The notes below the pieces were generated by a model, which was not told the DNA's origin, made no database searches, and was given only the letters and a program-made list of their open reading frames with translations. This document shows positions 36,017-44,534 of a stretch of DNA of 64,000 nt, one piece after another. Made by a program: the position numbers and the translations under genes. This DNA comes from a bacterium (GTDB lineage Bacteria > UBP15 > UBA6099 > JAJRTR01), in the NCBI GenBank assembly GCA_024278215.1, contig JAJRTR010000204.1, positions 8,644-72,643 on the forward strand, read 5' to 3'. Within the stretch, counting starts at the first letter, position 1; each line of letters starts with the position of its first letter.

Positions 36017-37324
36017 CTATACTTTTTGCCTGTTATCTACAACTCTTTGAGATTTTCCTTCGCTGCGTTCGATAGTTTTCGGCTCGACGAGCTTGATTTT
36101 CGCCGACAGGCCGAGTGCGCTCGCCATCTCGTGTTCGATGCGGTTTTTGAGTGCGTGCATGGCTTTCATCTCGTCTTTGAAGATTTCGTCCGAAACCTAG
36201 ACCCACACTTCGAGCCGGTCTTTCGCGCCTTCGCGAGTCACATAGATCATGTAGTGTGGCTTTGTGCCTTCGATGTTCAGGAGCACGTGTTCTATCTGTT
36301 GCGGATATACATTTACGCCGCGTATGATGAGCATGTCGTCCGAGCGGCGGGCAATGCGTTCGATCCGGGCAAGTGTGCGACCGCAGCCGCATTTTTCATA
36401 GTGGAGCCGTGTGATGTCTCGCGTTCTATACCTTATTAATGGTAATCCTTCTTTGGTAAGCGTAGTAATGACGAGTTCGCCTTCTTCGCCCGGCGGAAGC
36501 TGCGCACCGGTTTCCGGGTCGATGATCTCGGGCAGGAAGTGGTCTTCGGCGATGTGGTGACCGCACCGCTCGGGGCATTCACCTGCGACGCCCGGTCCGA
36601 TCACCTCGCTGAGTCCGTAGTTGTCGGTGGCTTTGATGTACAACTTCGATTCGATCTCTTCGCGCATCTTTTCCGTCCAGGGCTCGGAGCCGAACAGCCC
36701 CAGGCGAAGATCGGTTGTTTTGGGGTCGACACCCTGTTCTTCCATCGCCTCGACGATTGTCATGGCGTAGCTCGGAGTGCAGACAAGGGCAGTAGACTTG
36801 TAGTCGCGCATAATGAGTATCTGCCTGCGCGTGTTGCCCACGGAAGTGGGGATGACGGAAGCGCCGATGAGTTCCGCGCCCTGGTGGAGTCCGAACGCGC
36901 CTGTGAAGAGTCCGTAGCCGAAAGCGATCTGTATGACGTCGTCGCGGCCGACGCCGACCATGGTCATCATGCGCGCGCACAGTTCGCTCCAGTGCAGCAG
37001 GTCGTTACGCGTGTAGCCGACAACCGTGGGGTGGCCGGTGGTGCCGGACGACGAGTGTATCCTGACAATCTCGCGCAGCGGAACCGCGAACATATCATAG
37101 GGATAAGAGTCCCTGAGATTGTCTTTTACGGTGAAAGGCAGTTTTCGCAGGTCATCGAGTGAGTTCACATCTTCGGGGAGCAGGCCCATTTCGTCGAACT
37201 TCTTTTTATAGAACGCCACGTTCCTGTAGCATCTGTGGACGATAGTCTGGAGACGTTCGAGTTGCAGTTGTTCAAGTTCCTCCCTGTCCATCAACTCATA
37301 TTCGGGTTTCCATACGCTGGTCAT
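36017..37324 (-). CDS. paaK: Phenylacetate-CoA ligase with an in-frame TAG
   Basis: PaaK adenylates phenylacetate (or another aryl acid) and transfers it to CoA. Motifs are [19 protein letters not shown] (P-loop), [13 protein letters not shown] and [19 protein letters not shown], all characteristic. The frame stops at TAG 36199-36197 (codon 376), but the same frame continues for 60 more codons to another TAG at 36017, giving [17 protein letters not shown] and, near the end, [12 protein letters not shown], the conserved C-terminal lid with its catalytic Lys. The total of 435 codons is the normal size. Without readthrough the protein loses its lid and should be inactive. Most simply GAG (Glu) became TAG. 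The start ATG 37324 shares a base with the livF stop. Confidence 0.85.
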
Positions 37325-38055
37325 TATTCCCATACCTCCTTGTACCCCTTGCCGAGGTACGCTCGTTTGACTTCGCTGTTCTCCTTCAGGTCTTCGACAG
37401 GGCCCTGGACGACGATCCGGCCGGTTTCCAGAACGTAGGCGCGCGAGGCGAGATTGAAAGCCTGCCTGACGTTTTGTTCGACGACAAGCAGAGTGAGTCC
37501 CTCCGCGCGGAGCCTGCGCAGAACGCTGTAAATCTCTTCTACAATGGTGGGCGCCAGGCCCATCGAGGGTTCGTCGAGCAGCAGGAGTTTCGGCTTGGAC
37601 ATCAGGGCGCGGCCGATAGCCACCATCTGCTGTTCACCGCCGCTGAGAGTGCCCGCATACTGTTTTTTCCGCTCGGCGAGCCGCGGCAGCATTTCATATA
37701 TTTTTTCAAGGTCGTCGTCGATCTCGGACTTATCGGCTGAAAACCGGTGGTATGCGCCCAGCATGAGATTATCGAGCACAGTGAGAGCGGCGAAAAGTTT
37801 GCGGCCTTCGGGCACCAGCGCGATGCCTTTGCGGACGATCCTGTTCGCGCTCGTCCCGGCGATGTTTTTGTCCATGAACAGGAGTTTGCCCCTGCGCGGC
37901 GGCAGCAGACCGGTGATGGACTTCATGAGTGTGGTCTTTCCCGCGCCGTTCGCTCCTATGAGGGCTACCGCTTCGCCTTCGCGCACATGCAGGGACACCC
38001 CGCTGAGGACGCGCAGATTGTCGTAATATGTCGATATGCTTTGTATCTTCAGCAT
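37324..38055 (-). CDS. livF: Branched-chain amino acid ABC transporter ATPase (LivF-type)
   Basis: A 243-residue ATPase with Walker [10 protein letters not shown], the LivF-type [19 protein letters not shown] segment, signature [15 protein letters not shown], Walker [11 protein letters not shown] and the H-loop position occupied in [12 protein letters not shown] (Gln in place of His, as usual for LivF). It drives import of branched-chain or aromatic acids. The partner genes livG, livH, livM and livK are not in the window; upstream there is repeat-like sequence, so the operon may have been truncated. The stop TAA overlaps the start of the aryl-CoA ligase, a combination common in aromatic-acid uptake clusters. 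Confidence 0.9.
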   Translation of the reverse strand: MLKIQSISTYYDNLRVLSGVSLHVREGEAVALIGANGAGKTTLMKSITGLLPPRRGKLLFMDKNIAGTSANRIVRKGIALVPEGRKLFAALTVLDNLMLGAYHRFSADKSEIDDDLEKIYEMLPRLAERKKQYAGTLSGGEQQMVAIGRALMSKPKLLLLDEPSMGLAPTIVEEIYSVLRRLRAEGLTLLVVEQNVRQAFNLASRAYVLETGRIVVQGPVEDLKENSEVKRAYLGKGYKEVWE

Positions 38056-38183
38056 TTACAGAACCCTTTGTTATCGAAGTCGGCATTCGTGCCCAAACAA
38101 ATGAGGTTTGAGCACGGCACGCAATCTATAGTTCGAGCACGGCATACAGAGTTTCATCGTTCCTGCCGTCCCTTTCATCAACC

Positions 38184-38296
38184 AGTGTCGTGTCAGGCGG
38201 CAAGTGTCGACAGAGGCATGGTTACCGCATCCCGTCTTCTTTCTTTTTCGCACTATCCATCCTTCATACACGTCATTATACCTTTGACGCGGCACT
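38184..38296 (-). repeat. Divergent 113-bp element with 188-bp-family ends
   Basis: The ends AGTGTCGTGTCA and TGACGCGGCACT are near-perfect inverted repeats and match the termini of the elements at 5364 and 20878. The interior is shorter and only loosely similar in the opposite direction. It lies in the 272-nt gap upstream of livF (38056-38327), which also contains a small direct repeat GAGCACGGCA near 38108 and 38137. Confidence 0.5.
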
Positions 38297-38327
38297 AAGG
38301 CGAAAACATTTTCTCATTCACAGCGCG

Positions 38328-39926
38328 TTAAGGACCGGCTATCCTCTTCACTCCGAACGAAACGATGTGGCGGCGGAAGTGTTTTTCAAGTGCCGCATAA
38401 TGTTCTTCCTCGAATTCATCCAGCACATCCATAATCCTGTCGTAAAAAACAAAATTGCCCGCGTCGTCTTTATGTGTCAGAACAGAGCCGTAAGTAATGT
38501 GAATGAGTTGTCTCGCGTTGTTTTCGTCCATAAGCGGTTCGAGTTCGTTGTCCGAAAGTGTGCCGACAACAGGAATCTTTGCAAGGTCGGTCGTTACGTG
38601 ATATGTCGCCCTGTCATGTTCGAAACGGGAAAGTGCAAACTTGTGTATCTCCCTGTAAAGGGCGGGAGCATGCCGCGCAACTATCCGTATCGCTTCAATA
38701 TAGCTCGTGCCTGCGGTTTTTTCGTGGAACAGCCCGCGTGTCAATTCTCCGATCACAGGGAAAACACTGAACTTGTCGCTGCCTGAATGGATACTGAGTT
38801 TGTATGGTCCCATGCACCGGGCGATCAGCGCGTGAAGCAGCAGTGAGTCGCGCAGCATATCAATGTCGCCGATGTAATCTATGCCTTTCTGGAACTCGCC
38901 GATATAGCGCGGTGCAAGGCTCTGTGCGCTGATCGCATTCGCTTTAAGTTCGGCTGCGACAAAAAGGTGTTCTTCGGGCGTAGTCGGCTGGGAAGTCTCA
39001 TCGACCGACATCTCGAAATCGAAATTCCCGGCACTGCCGAGCAGTTCCACAAGCAGCGCGTGAAGCTTAATTGTGTGTTTTACGGCGGGATAGTACTTAA
39101 CTGCAATTCTCGCCAGTTTTATTTCATCGAAGATGAATGTCGCCGTGAATCCTGTGTCCGGGTCAGTAAGGGAAATGTCATTTTCCGTGTACCTTTTGAC
39201 CATAGCAGCCTTTTCGGCATCATCATTGAACAGAGCATCGAATGCCTGCACCAGTCGGCTGCCGCTCATGTCGTCTGCGTCATGATTGAGTTGTGCGGAA
39301 GGATCGATCGTGTAGAAGGTGAAACCCGCTCCGGCGGTGCGGCGCACATCGTCTTCAGTTTTCAGGTGGTCGGCATCTGCGCCGAACGGTTCCCTGTATC
39401 CCTCCTGAAAAACACTCCAGCAGGCATCGTCCATCACCTGTTGCGGTGTGCGGCTCGTGCGTTCCATTTCCCTTATGGATTGTTGTGGAAATATCGGGCG
39501 TATGTCGTAACCCGCGGCGGCCCTGATGTGGCCGGGAGTTGCTATGCCGAGCCGGTCACCCATGCCGATAGATGCTTCGAGCCCGAGTATGGAGGGCGCT
39601 GTAAAAGGAAGCGTTTTGCGGAGTGCGCCGGCGTTTTGCGCAGACGCGGCACATTCCTTTATGAACACGTCCCTGCCGCCTGCGGTTATCTTCATCACGC
39701 TTCCCGCGAACTCTTTCCCCGGGTCGTCATCGCCGGGCTTGATTATCATGAGTTTGCGCGCGCGCGGCGCTTTTCGCAGGCAGAACACTTCTCCTTTGTA
39801 TGTGCATGCGGATGTGGCGTACATAGCTGAATCCGCAACTGCGATTTTCTCTTTAATCGTATCAGAAAGTGGGCCTGTTTGATCGAAACAGTTATTGCTG
39901 ATAAGAATTTCAACTATATTGTTCAT
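38328..39926 (-). CDS. uxaE: Tagaturonate/fructuronate epimerase family protein (UxaE-like)
   Basis: The 532-residue protein matches the UxaE family in several stretches: GMGDRLGIATPGHIRA, PIFPQQSIREMERT, PQQVMDDACWSVFQEGY, FGADADHLKTEDDV, GFTFYTIDPSAQLN and LSIHSGSDKFSVFP. Characterised members interconvert tagaturonate and fructuronate, joining galacturonate and glucuronate catabolism. A metal-dependent mechanism is expected, with His/Asp ligands in the HLKTED and SIHSGSDK regions. ATG 39926 has GGAG 8 nt upstream. No uxaA, uxaB or uxaC homologue is nearby, so the pathway role is inferred from the family only. A broken ArsR gene lies just upstream. Confidence 0.75.
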   Translation of the reverse strand: MNNIVEILISNNCFDQTGPLSDTIKEKIAVADSAMYATSACTYKGEVFCLRKAPRARKLMIIKPGDDDPGKEFAGSVMKITAGGRDVFIKECAASAQNAGALRKTLPFTAPSILGLEASIGMGDRLGIATPGHIRAAAGYDIRPIFPQQSIREMERTSRTPQQVMDDACWSVFQEGYREPFGADADHLKTEDDVRRTAGAGFTFYTIDPSAQLNHDADDMSGSRLVQAFDALFNDDAEKAAMVKRYTENDISLTDPDTGFTATFIFDEIKLARIAVKYYPAVKHTIKLHALLVELLGSAGNFDFEMSVDETSQPTTPEEHLFVAAELKANAISAQSLAPRYIGEFQKGIDYIGDIDMLRDSLLLHALIARCMGPYKLSIHSGSDKFSVFPVIGELTRGLFHEKTAGTSYIEAIRIVARHAPALYREIHKFALSRFEHDRATYHVTTDLAKIPVVGTLSDNELEPLMDENNARQLIHITYGSVLTHKDDAGNFVFYDRIMDVLDEFEEEHYAALEKHFRRHIVSFGVKRIAGP

Positions 39927-39958
39927 GTTTCATCTCCACGATTCTGCAATCGCTCTGC

Positions 39959-40110
39959 GTGTATCAGATAGATATTTTATTACCTCCGGCAGCGAAATGT
40001 GAAGAAATTGGAGCAGAATGTGCATTTGTGTCGAAACACCTTTCCATTCTGAAGGGCGCGGGAATTGTTGCAGACGATAAACACGGCACGCAGGTTTATT
40101 ATACACTAAG
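39959..40110 (+). pseudogene. Remnant of an ArsR-type regulator gene, cut by a repeat
   Basis: The frame contains EEIGAECAFVSKHLSILKGA, GIVADDKHGTQVYYTL, which is the recognition-helix and wing region of ArsR/SmtB winged-helix repressors (SKHLSILKGAGIV is characteristic). It ends abruptly where the 178-bp repeat begins at 40111. The 5' part of a normal ArsR protein is also missing or unrecognisable, so the gene is decayed and probably not functional. Confidence 0.6.
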
Positions 40111-40288
40111 GAGCCAATTGCAAAATTATGTTCGTAGCGAGGTCGAGCGAAATTGTTCAGTGCAAGGCGGAGGTGTAAAATCCTCGCAGGCGTACTTGTA
40201 GAGTACGTAGAGGATGATTTTGCACCGACAACGTAGCTGAGGACAATAGCAGCCGACCGCAGCCGAATCAGAATTTTGCAATTGGCTC
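40111..40288 (+). repeat. 178-bp dispersed repeat, copy B
   Basis: Begins GAGCCAATTGCAAAATT and ends with its reverse complement, exactly 178 bp like copies A and C. It truncates the ArsR remnant on its left, and its right end supplies the final G of the TAG stop codon of the YrdC/YciO gene on the minus strand. Confidence 0.9.
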
Positions 40289-40908
40289 TAAATAAAGATG
40301 CCTTTTGTAGTGCCTTTGCCTTCGCGGACGATGAGCACATCATCGCCTTCGCTGAAGTCGATGACGGTGGATGGTTCGCGAGGGATGATGCCGCCGTCGA
40401 GAATGTAGTCGACAGCATGGCCAAGCTTGTCGCTGATGTCGTCGGGATCGTCGTAATAGGAGCGGTCGGAGGCCATGGCGGTGGTGCTGATGATGGGGTT
40501 GCCGAGTTCTTCGATGAGCGCCTGGCAGATATTGTTGTCGGGCACCCTGATGCCGACGGTTTTTCGCTTTGTCATGACGAGTTTGGGCACTTCCTTTGTG
40601 GCGTTGAGGATGAAGGTGTAGGGGCCGGGGAGCAATTCTTTCATCACACGGTAAGCTGCGTTTGAGACTTGTGCGTAGCGGCTGATGTCTTTGAGGTCGG
40701 CGCAAATAAAAGAAAGCGCTCTTTTCTTTTTGTGTGGTTTCAGTCGGTATATCCTGTCGATGCCCTTCTTATTGAAGAGATCGGCGCCCATGCCGTAAGT
40801 TGTGTCGGTGGGATAGATGATAACCCCGGATTTTCGCAGCGAATCGACGGCACGGCCTATCTGGCGTTTCTGTGGATACGTAGGATTTACTTTCAGAAGA
40901 ACTGACAC
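40288..40908 (-). CDS. YrdC/YciO-type threonylcarbamoyl-AMP synthase-like protein
   Basis: This 206-residue protein has the YrdC-fold signature: SGVIIYPTDTTYGMGADLFNK at the N-terminus, RIYRLKPHKKKRALSFICAD, ELLPGPYTFILNA, KTVGIRVPDN and PIISTTAMASD. Members make threonylcarbamoyl-AMP for tRNA t6A37 modification; the short form without the Sua5 C-terminal domain and the KRALSF region point to the TsaC/YciO branch, whose exact activity is less certain. The start is GTG 40908 with GGGAG 8-9 nt upstream. The TAG stop shares its last base with the repeat at 40111-40288, so the repeat defines the end of the protein (GTTKGIFI). Confidence 0.87.
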   Translation of the reverse strand: MSVLLKVNPTYPQKRQIGRAVDSLRKSGVIIYPTDTTYGMGADLFNKKGIDRIYRLKPHKKKRALSFICADLKDISRYAQVSNAAYRVMKELLPGPYTFILNATKEVPKLVMTKRKTVGIRVPDNNICQALIEELGNPIISTTAMASDRSYYDDPDDISDKLGHAVDYILDGGIIPREPSTVIDFSEGDDVLIVREGKGTTKGIFI

Positions 40909-40957
40909 GTAAAAAAACTCCCTTGAAGGTTTAGTGCATCAAAGACAAACTGTTTGT

Positions 40958-41293
40958 TCAGGATTCGCTGGTATCGCTTTTTGCGGCGGTGGCGGCGGCC
41001 TGTTCAATGAGTTCGGCGACTCTGTTTTTCAGCAGGTCGCGTTCCTCCTCGGCGGAGCGCAGTTGTTTTTGCAGTACTTTTGCGTTTTTCCATGATTTCA
41101 CCTGTCGTCCCAGATCGAACAGCCCCATCAGGACAACACCTGCCGTAAAACTTATAAGTATCAGGATTGCGACTGATGTACGCCATGTCTGAAATCCAGG
41201 GAAATTCACTGGGACATTCGTATTGTTGGCAAGCGCGAAAATCGCTACTACCAGAAGGAGCGCGAGTGATAAAACAACATATAATTTCTGCAT
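40958..41293 (-). CDS. LapA-domain (DUF1049) membrane protein
   Basis: The 111-residue protein has two membrane helices (residues about 3-23 and 38-60) with the DUF1049 core FALANNTNVPVNFPGF and ILILISFTAGVVLMGLF. A coiled, charged C-terminal tail follows (KVLQKQLRSAEEERDLLKN). LapA-type proteins act in lipopolysaccharide assembly or regulation in the inner membrane. ATG 41293 has GGGAGG 8 nt upstream and is preferred over the upstream GTG. Confidence 0.85.
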   Translation of the reverse strand: MQKLYVVLSLALLLVVAIFALANNTNVPVNFPGFQTWRTSVAILILISFTAGVVLMGLFDLGRQVKSWKNAKVLQKQLRSAEEERDLLKNRVAELIEQAAATAAKSDTSES

Positions 41294-41376
41294 ATACAAC
41301 ACCTCCCGCTAAAACCTGGCGCCGAATGTAAAAACAACAAATGTCTTTATCCCACACCGGCAAAATATGCGGTCGG

Positions 41377-42342
41377 CTACTCATCCTCCGGACCGAGATA
41401 GAGGTAGCGCTCGAGCAGCCTGTCGTAACCTGTCCATCGCGAGTTTTGAACGTGGGTTGAAGAGTTCTCGATTATCTGTATGAAGCGTTTTGTCTGCGCG
41501 TCGAGATTTTCCAGGAAATGCAGAGCGCAGGCTTCGGCTGTTTTCGGTCTTTTGGGCGAGCCGGTAGCGCCTTCGCCGTGGTGGCTGACGACCATGTGGA
41601 GCAGTTCGTTAGCAAGTTCTTCAGGGAAATCGCTGATCGAGTTTATTTTTTCGAGTACCATCTGCTGGCCCAGAACGATGTGGCCGAGCAGGCGCCCTTT
41701 GTCTGTGTAGTCGACTTTCCGGTCGAAACTCATCTCCACTGTCTTGCCGATGTCGTGAATGATAACGCCGGTGACAAGCATATCCCGGTCGAGTTGCGGA
41801 TAGAGTTCGCAGAGAGTGAGCGCTATTTTCATGCAGTTTCGTGTGTGCTCGAGCAGGCCGCCGAGATAGGAGTGATGGACGGACTTGGCGGCGGGGCTTC
41901 GTTTGAATCCTTCGGCGAATTCTTCATCGAGAAAAAAACCTTCCAGAATCTTCCTGAGAAATGGATTCTGAATAGTCGGAATGGTGTCGAGGATGTCCTT
42001 GAAAAGCGCTTCGATATCGAGGTCGCTGACGGGGATGAAGTCCGACGGGTCATATTCGTTTTCGGTCTTGGTCCTGAGTTTTTCCACATTGATCTGGAGT
42101 TGCCCGTTGAAGACAACGACTCTGCCGTCGACATGTACTATGTCTCCGTCGGCCGCTTCCCGCCTGTACCGCTCGCCTTTGTCCCAGCACACACCTTTTA
42201 TTTGTCCGGTTTTGTCCAGGAAAGTGAATATCGCATACATTCCCGGCTTGCTCTTGAACTTGAAAAGATTGCCCTCCTCGATCTGAAGAAAACTCGACAC
42301 ATAGTCTCCCTCATGGAGGTCTTTGATCATTTGTTTTGCCAA
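41377..42342 (-). CDS. YhaM-type 3'-5' exoribonuclease (OB + HD domain)
   Basis: The protein of 321 residues has an N-terminal OB-fold (about 10-100, GMYAIFTFLDKTGQIKGV) and a C-terminal HD domain with HHSYLGGLLEHT, VIIHDIGKTVEMS and VVSHHGEGATGSPKRPKTAEA, all typical of YhaM. YhaM removes nucleotides from 3' ends of RNA or DNA in a Mn-dependent way. TTG 42342 has AAAGGA 9 nt upstream; ATG 42330 is the alternative. The gene ends with TAG. LapA follows 83 nt downstream. Confidence 0.86.
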   Translation of the reverse strand: MAKQMIKDLHEGDYVSSFLQIEEGNLFKFKSKPGMYAIFTFLDKTGQIKGVCWDKGERYRREAADGDIVHVDGRVVVFNGQLQINVEKLRTKTENEYDPSDFIPVSDLDIEALFKDILDTIPTIQNPFLRKILEGFFLDEEFAEGFKRSPAAKSVHHSYLGGLLEHTRNCMKIALTLCELYPQLDRDMLVTGVIIHDIGKTVEMSFDRKVDYTDKGRLLGHIVLGQQMVLEKINSISDFPEELANELLHMVVSHHGEGATGSPKRPKTAEACALHFLENLDAQTKRFIQIIENSSTHVQNSRWTGYDRLLERYLYLGPEDE

Positions 42343-42435
42343 TTGAAAATATCCTTTCCGGGATCCAGCAAAGTTTGCGGCATTTCGACCGCGTTATTTT
42401 TATCTTCACAGGGATTATATATCAAAACTCGTAAT

Positions 42436-42482
42436 GATCCAATTGTAAAATTATGATTCGGCTGCGGTCGGCTGCAATTGTG
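42436..42482 (-). repeat. Truncated copy of the 178-bp repeat
   Basis: About 47 bp match the right end of the family in reverse: CCAATTGTAAAATTATGATTCGG then GCTGCGGTCGGCTGC. The match stops at 42482 and the other end is absent. The outer GAGCC is decayed to GATCC. Confidence 0.75.
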
Positions 42483-42595
42483 TGGGTGAAACGATATTCA
42501 TCGTTCCGGGGCTCTGACCCGGAACGTATGGTCTGAACGCTCTGCATCACCATAGAAAACAACTTGCTTTCCAGGACAAAAAACGAAAAGTTTTC

Positions 42596-42637
42596 TAACC
42601 CGGATTTCTCACAAAGAAATCATGGATTCCGGGGTTA
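42596..42637. repeat. Palindromic intergenic element (AACCCGGATTTCT type)
   Basis: TAACCCGGATTTCT is followed by AGAAATC and GATTCCGGGGTTA, giving a nested palindrome. It resembles the hairpin at 31363 and, more loosely, those at 17582 and 61255. Confidence 0.5.
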
Positions 42638-42651
42638 TGCGCCAGAATCGG

Positions 42652-42686
42652 GAAATGAAAAAAGCCCCACGGATTGAGGAGCTTTT
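42652..42686 (-). terminator. Terminator downstream of tRNA-Ile
   Basis: On the minus strand AAGCTCCTC, a short loop, and GTGGGGCTTTTTT form a hairpin with one mismatch followed by a T-run. It lies just after the tRNA 3' end. Confidence 0.75.
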
Positions 42687-42689
42687 GAG

Positions 42690-42763
42690 TGGGTGATCGC
42701 AGATTCGAACTGCGGACCTCATCCTTATCAGGGATGCGCTCTAACCGACTGAGCTAATCACCC
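42690..42763 (-). tRNA. tRNA-Ile (GAT)
   Basis: The minus strand folds as a standard cloverleaf. Acceptor arms GGGTGAT and ATCACCC pair, the D-arm has AGCTCAGTCGGTTAGAGC, the anticodon loop is CTGATAA with anticodon GAT at 42729-42727, and the T-arm contains GGTTCGAATC-like sequence (CAGTTCGAATCTG). The discriminator base is A. CCA is not encoded and must be added after transcription. It stands alone, not in a ribosomal RNA operon. Confidence 0.95.
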
Positions 42764-43015
42764 GCAACGGAGAAAGTGTAACAACAGCGGGTTTGTGTGT
42801 CAAGATTTACTCCCATGTTTTATGGTCGAGCGCATGTTGATACTGGTGTTGATTATTGTGTTTTGCGGCAGGGGGGGGTTATATAATCACGCGATTATTT
42901 CATAAATGTGTTGACTGTAACATGAAAAAAAGAAAAACAATTTTGACAATATATAACAAATAAATAAAATACGTATTGCAGTAGTATTTACCTTATATGA
43001 CCGGAGACTGGAAAA

Positions 43016-44533
43016 CTGCTGAAAAAAATACTGATAGTTATAGTTCTTGCGCCGCTGATTATTGCCGGCGCGGCTTTGCGTGCAACGGCTCAGGCAGGCG
43101 GTGACAACGTGATACGGATAAACCTGGTTGTGAGCGATCAGAGGATACTCATTTATTCGGGTTCTGACCGGGGATTGCATACCGGACAGAAGTTGAAGGT
43201 GTTCAGGGGGCAACGCCAGATCGGGCTTATCGAGTTGACCGAGGTGCATTCGAGCTATTCCGTGGCCCGGGTGGTGTCGAAGACTGAGGACTTGCAGGAC
43301 ATGGATGTGCTTGGCGCGCCCGCACCGGAGGCGACGGAGAAGGTTGCTGCCTCGAAGAGCGCGGCGACCGGCAAGACTGCGGTGGAGAAAAAAACTGCGG
43401 TGGCGAAAAAGGCTTCTTCGCGGAAGACTGATGCAAAAGCTGAGACTACGAAAAAAGAAACGAAAGAGAGTGCGGAAAAGAAAACAACTGAAAAGAAGAG
43501 CGGCAGGGCTTCGTCCCGGAGGTCGTCGCGCGGCAGCAGTAAGGCGGCTTCGGATGACGACAAGAAATCGGACGCCGGGAAGAGTTCGAGTCGAAGTTCG
43601 AGAAGACGTAGCGCGAGCAAAAGCGGCAGCTCTGAGGATGCGTCAAGCGGCGACTCCGAAAAGAAAAGCACATCAAGCCGCAGCAGGGGCAGATCGAAGA
43701 GTTCTTCTTCCGCCGCCGATAAAAGTAGCGATAAGGATAAGGCAGGTGCAACCAAAACTGAAAAGGCCGCAAAAGAGAAGTTGAAAGTGGTGAGTCCGCT
43801 GCTGTATAAGTTTCCGACCAGCATGGGCGGTACGGGACTCTGGACTGTACCGACAGCCGACATACTGGATAAGGGGCACTATGCCGCTTCTTATTACAGG
43901 GGTTGGTACAGTGCCGCCCGCAGCGGATATGTTTACGGCCCGGACACCTCGTCTTACATAGAGTCCATAGATTACGATGAAGATGTTTTTTCGATGACTT
44001 ACGGGCTTGGCAACAGGCTTGAGGTGTATTTCGCGCTGACTAATGTGTCGATCACGAGCGTGAAGAAAACGACGAACATGACGCCCGCGTTCGATCGTTC
44101 GTCGAATTCAGACCTGGACGGAAATGCGATAGGTATCAAGTATAATCCCGGCAAGAATTATGTTCTGAAAGAGACAACACATAAGAAGTGGGATTTCGCG
44201 CTGGGCGGAACGAGAGTGCAGATGGACAATGTGGACGGCAGTGAATTCTATGGAGTAGTTTCGCTGCCGCTCAAGAAGTTCAACATGCACGCCGGTTTAT
44301 TCTACTACAATCTCGAAGGCATGAGCGGTAAGAACTTCGGGACGATGATGGGAGTTGAATTTCCGCTTCGTTCGGACCTTTCGCTGATCGGCGAAGGGAA
44401 GCTTTTCCAGTCCAACTACACATGGAACGCCGCGCTTCGTTATATCTACCAGGAGAGGGGCGCGTTGCTCCTGGGTATTTCTGATACAGACGACACGCAG
44501 GTGAAACAGGTTGGTCTGTCATATTCATATTAG
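43016..44533 (+). CDS. Outer-membrane protein with SH3-like N-domain and Ser/Lys/Arg linker
   Basis: After a signal peptide (KKILIVIVLAPLIIAGAAL) comes a domain of about 75 residues (NLVVSDQRILIYSGSDRGLH, SYSVARVV) that looks like an SH3-type surface-binding module. A low-complexity linker of about 150 residues, made almost only of Ser, Lys, Arg, Ala and Glu, follows. The last ~240 residues have beta-barrel character, with GTGLWTVPTADILDKGHYA and a terminal VGLSYSY. The start is uncertain: no ATG, GTG or TTG gives the signal peptide. CTG at 43016 (or 43019) has GGAG 9 nt upstream and an in-frame TGA just before it. The ATG/TTG-initiated frame from TTG 43076 would lack the signal. The stop is TAG-TGA next to a 178-bp repeat. 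Confidence 0.72.
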   Translation: MLKKILIVIVLAPLIIAGAALRATAQAGGDNVIRINLVVSDQRILIYSGSDRGLHTGQKLKVFRGQRQIGLIELTEVHSSYSVARVVSKTEDLQDMDVLGAPAPEATEKVAASKSAATGKTAVEKKTAVAKKASSRKTDAKAETTKKETKESAEKKTTEKKSGRASSRRSSRGSSKAASDDDKKSDAGKSSSRSSRRRSASKSGSSEDASSGDSEKKSTSSRSRGRSKSSSSAADKSSDKDKAGATKTEKAAKEKLKVVSPLLYKFPTSMGGTGLWTVPTADILDKGHYAASYYRGWYSAARSGYVYGPDTSSYIESIDYDEDVFSMTYGLGNRLEVYFALTNVSITSVKKTTNMTPAFDRSSNSDLDGNAIGIKYNPGKNYVLKETTHKKWDFALGGTRVQMDNVDGSEFYGVVSLPLKKFNMHAGLFYYNLEGMSGKNFGTMMGVEFPLRSDLSLIGEGKLFQSNYTWNAALRYIYQERGALLLGISDTDDTQVKQVGLSYSY

Positions 44534-44534
44534 T

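Larger units (their letters stand above)
42343..43015. other. Intergenic region with repeats, a terminator and tRNA-Ile
   Basis: Beyond the entries listed separately, this region contains a perfect inverted repeat CGTTCCGGG/CCCGGAACG at 42502-42526 (7-nt loop) and an AT-rich, promoter-like stretch (42890-42990) upstream of the next gene. I see no further gene. Confidence 0.5.
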
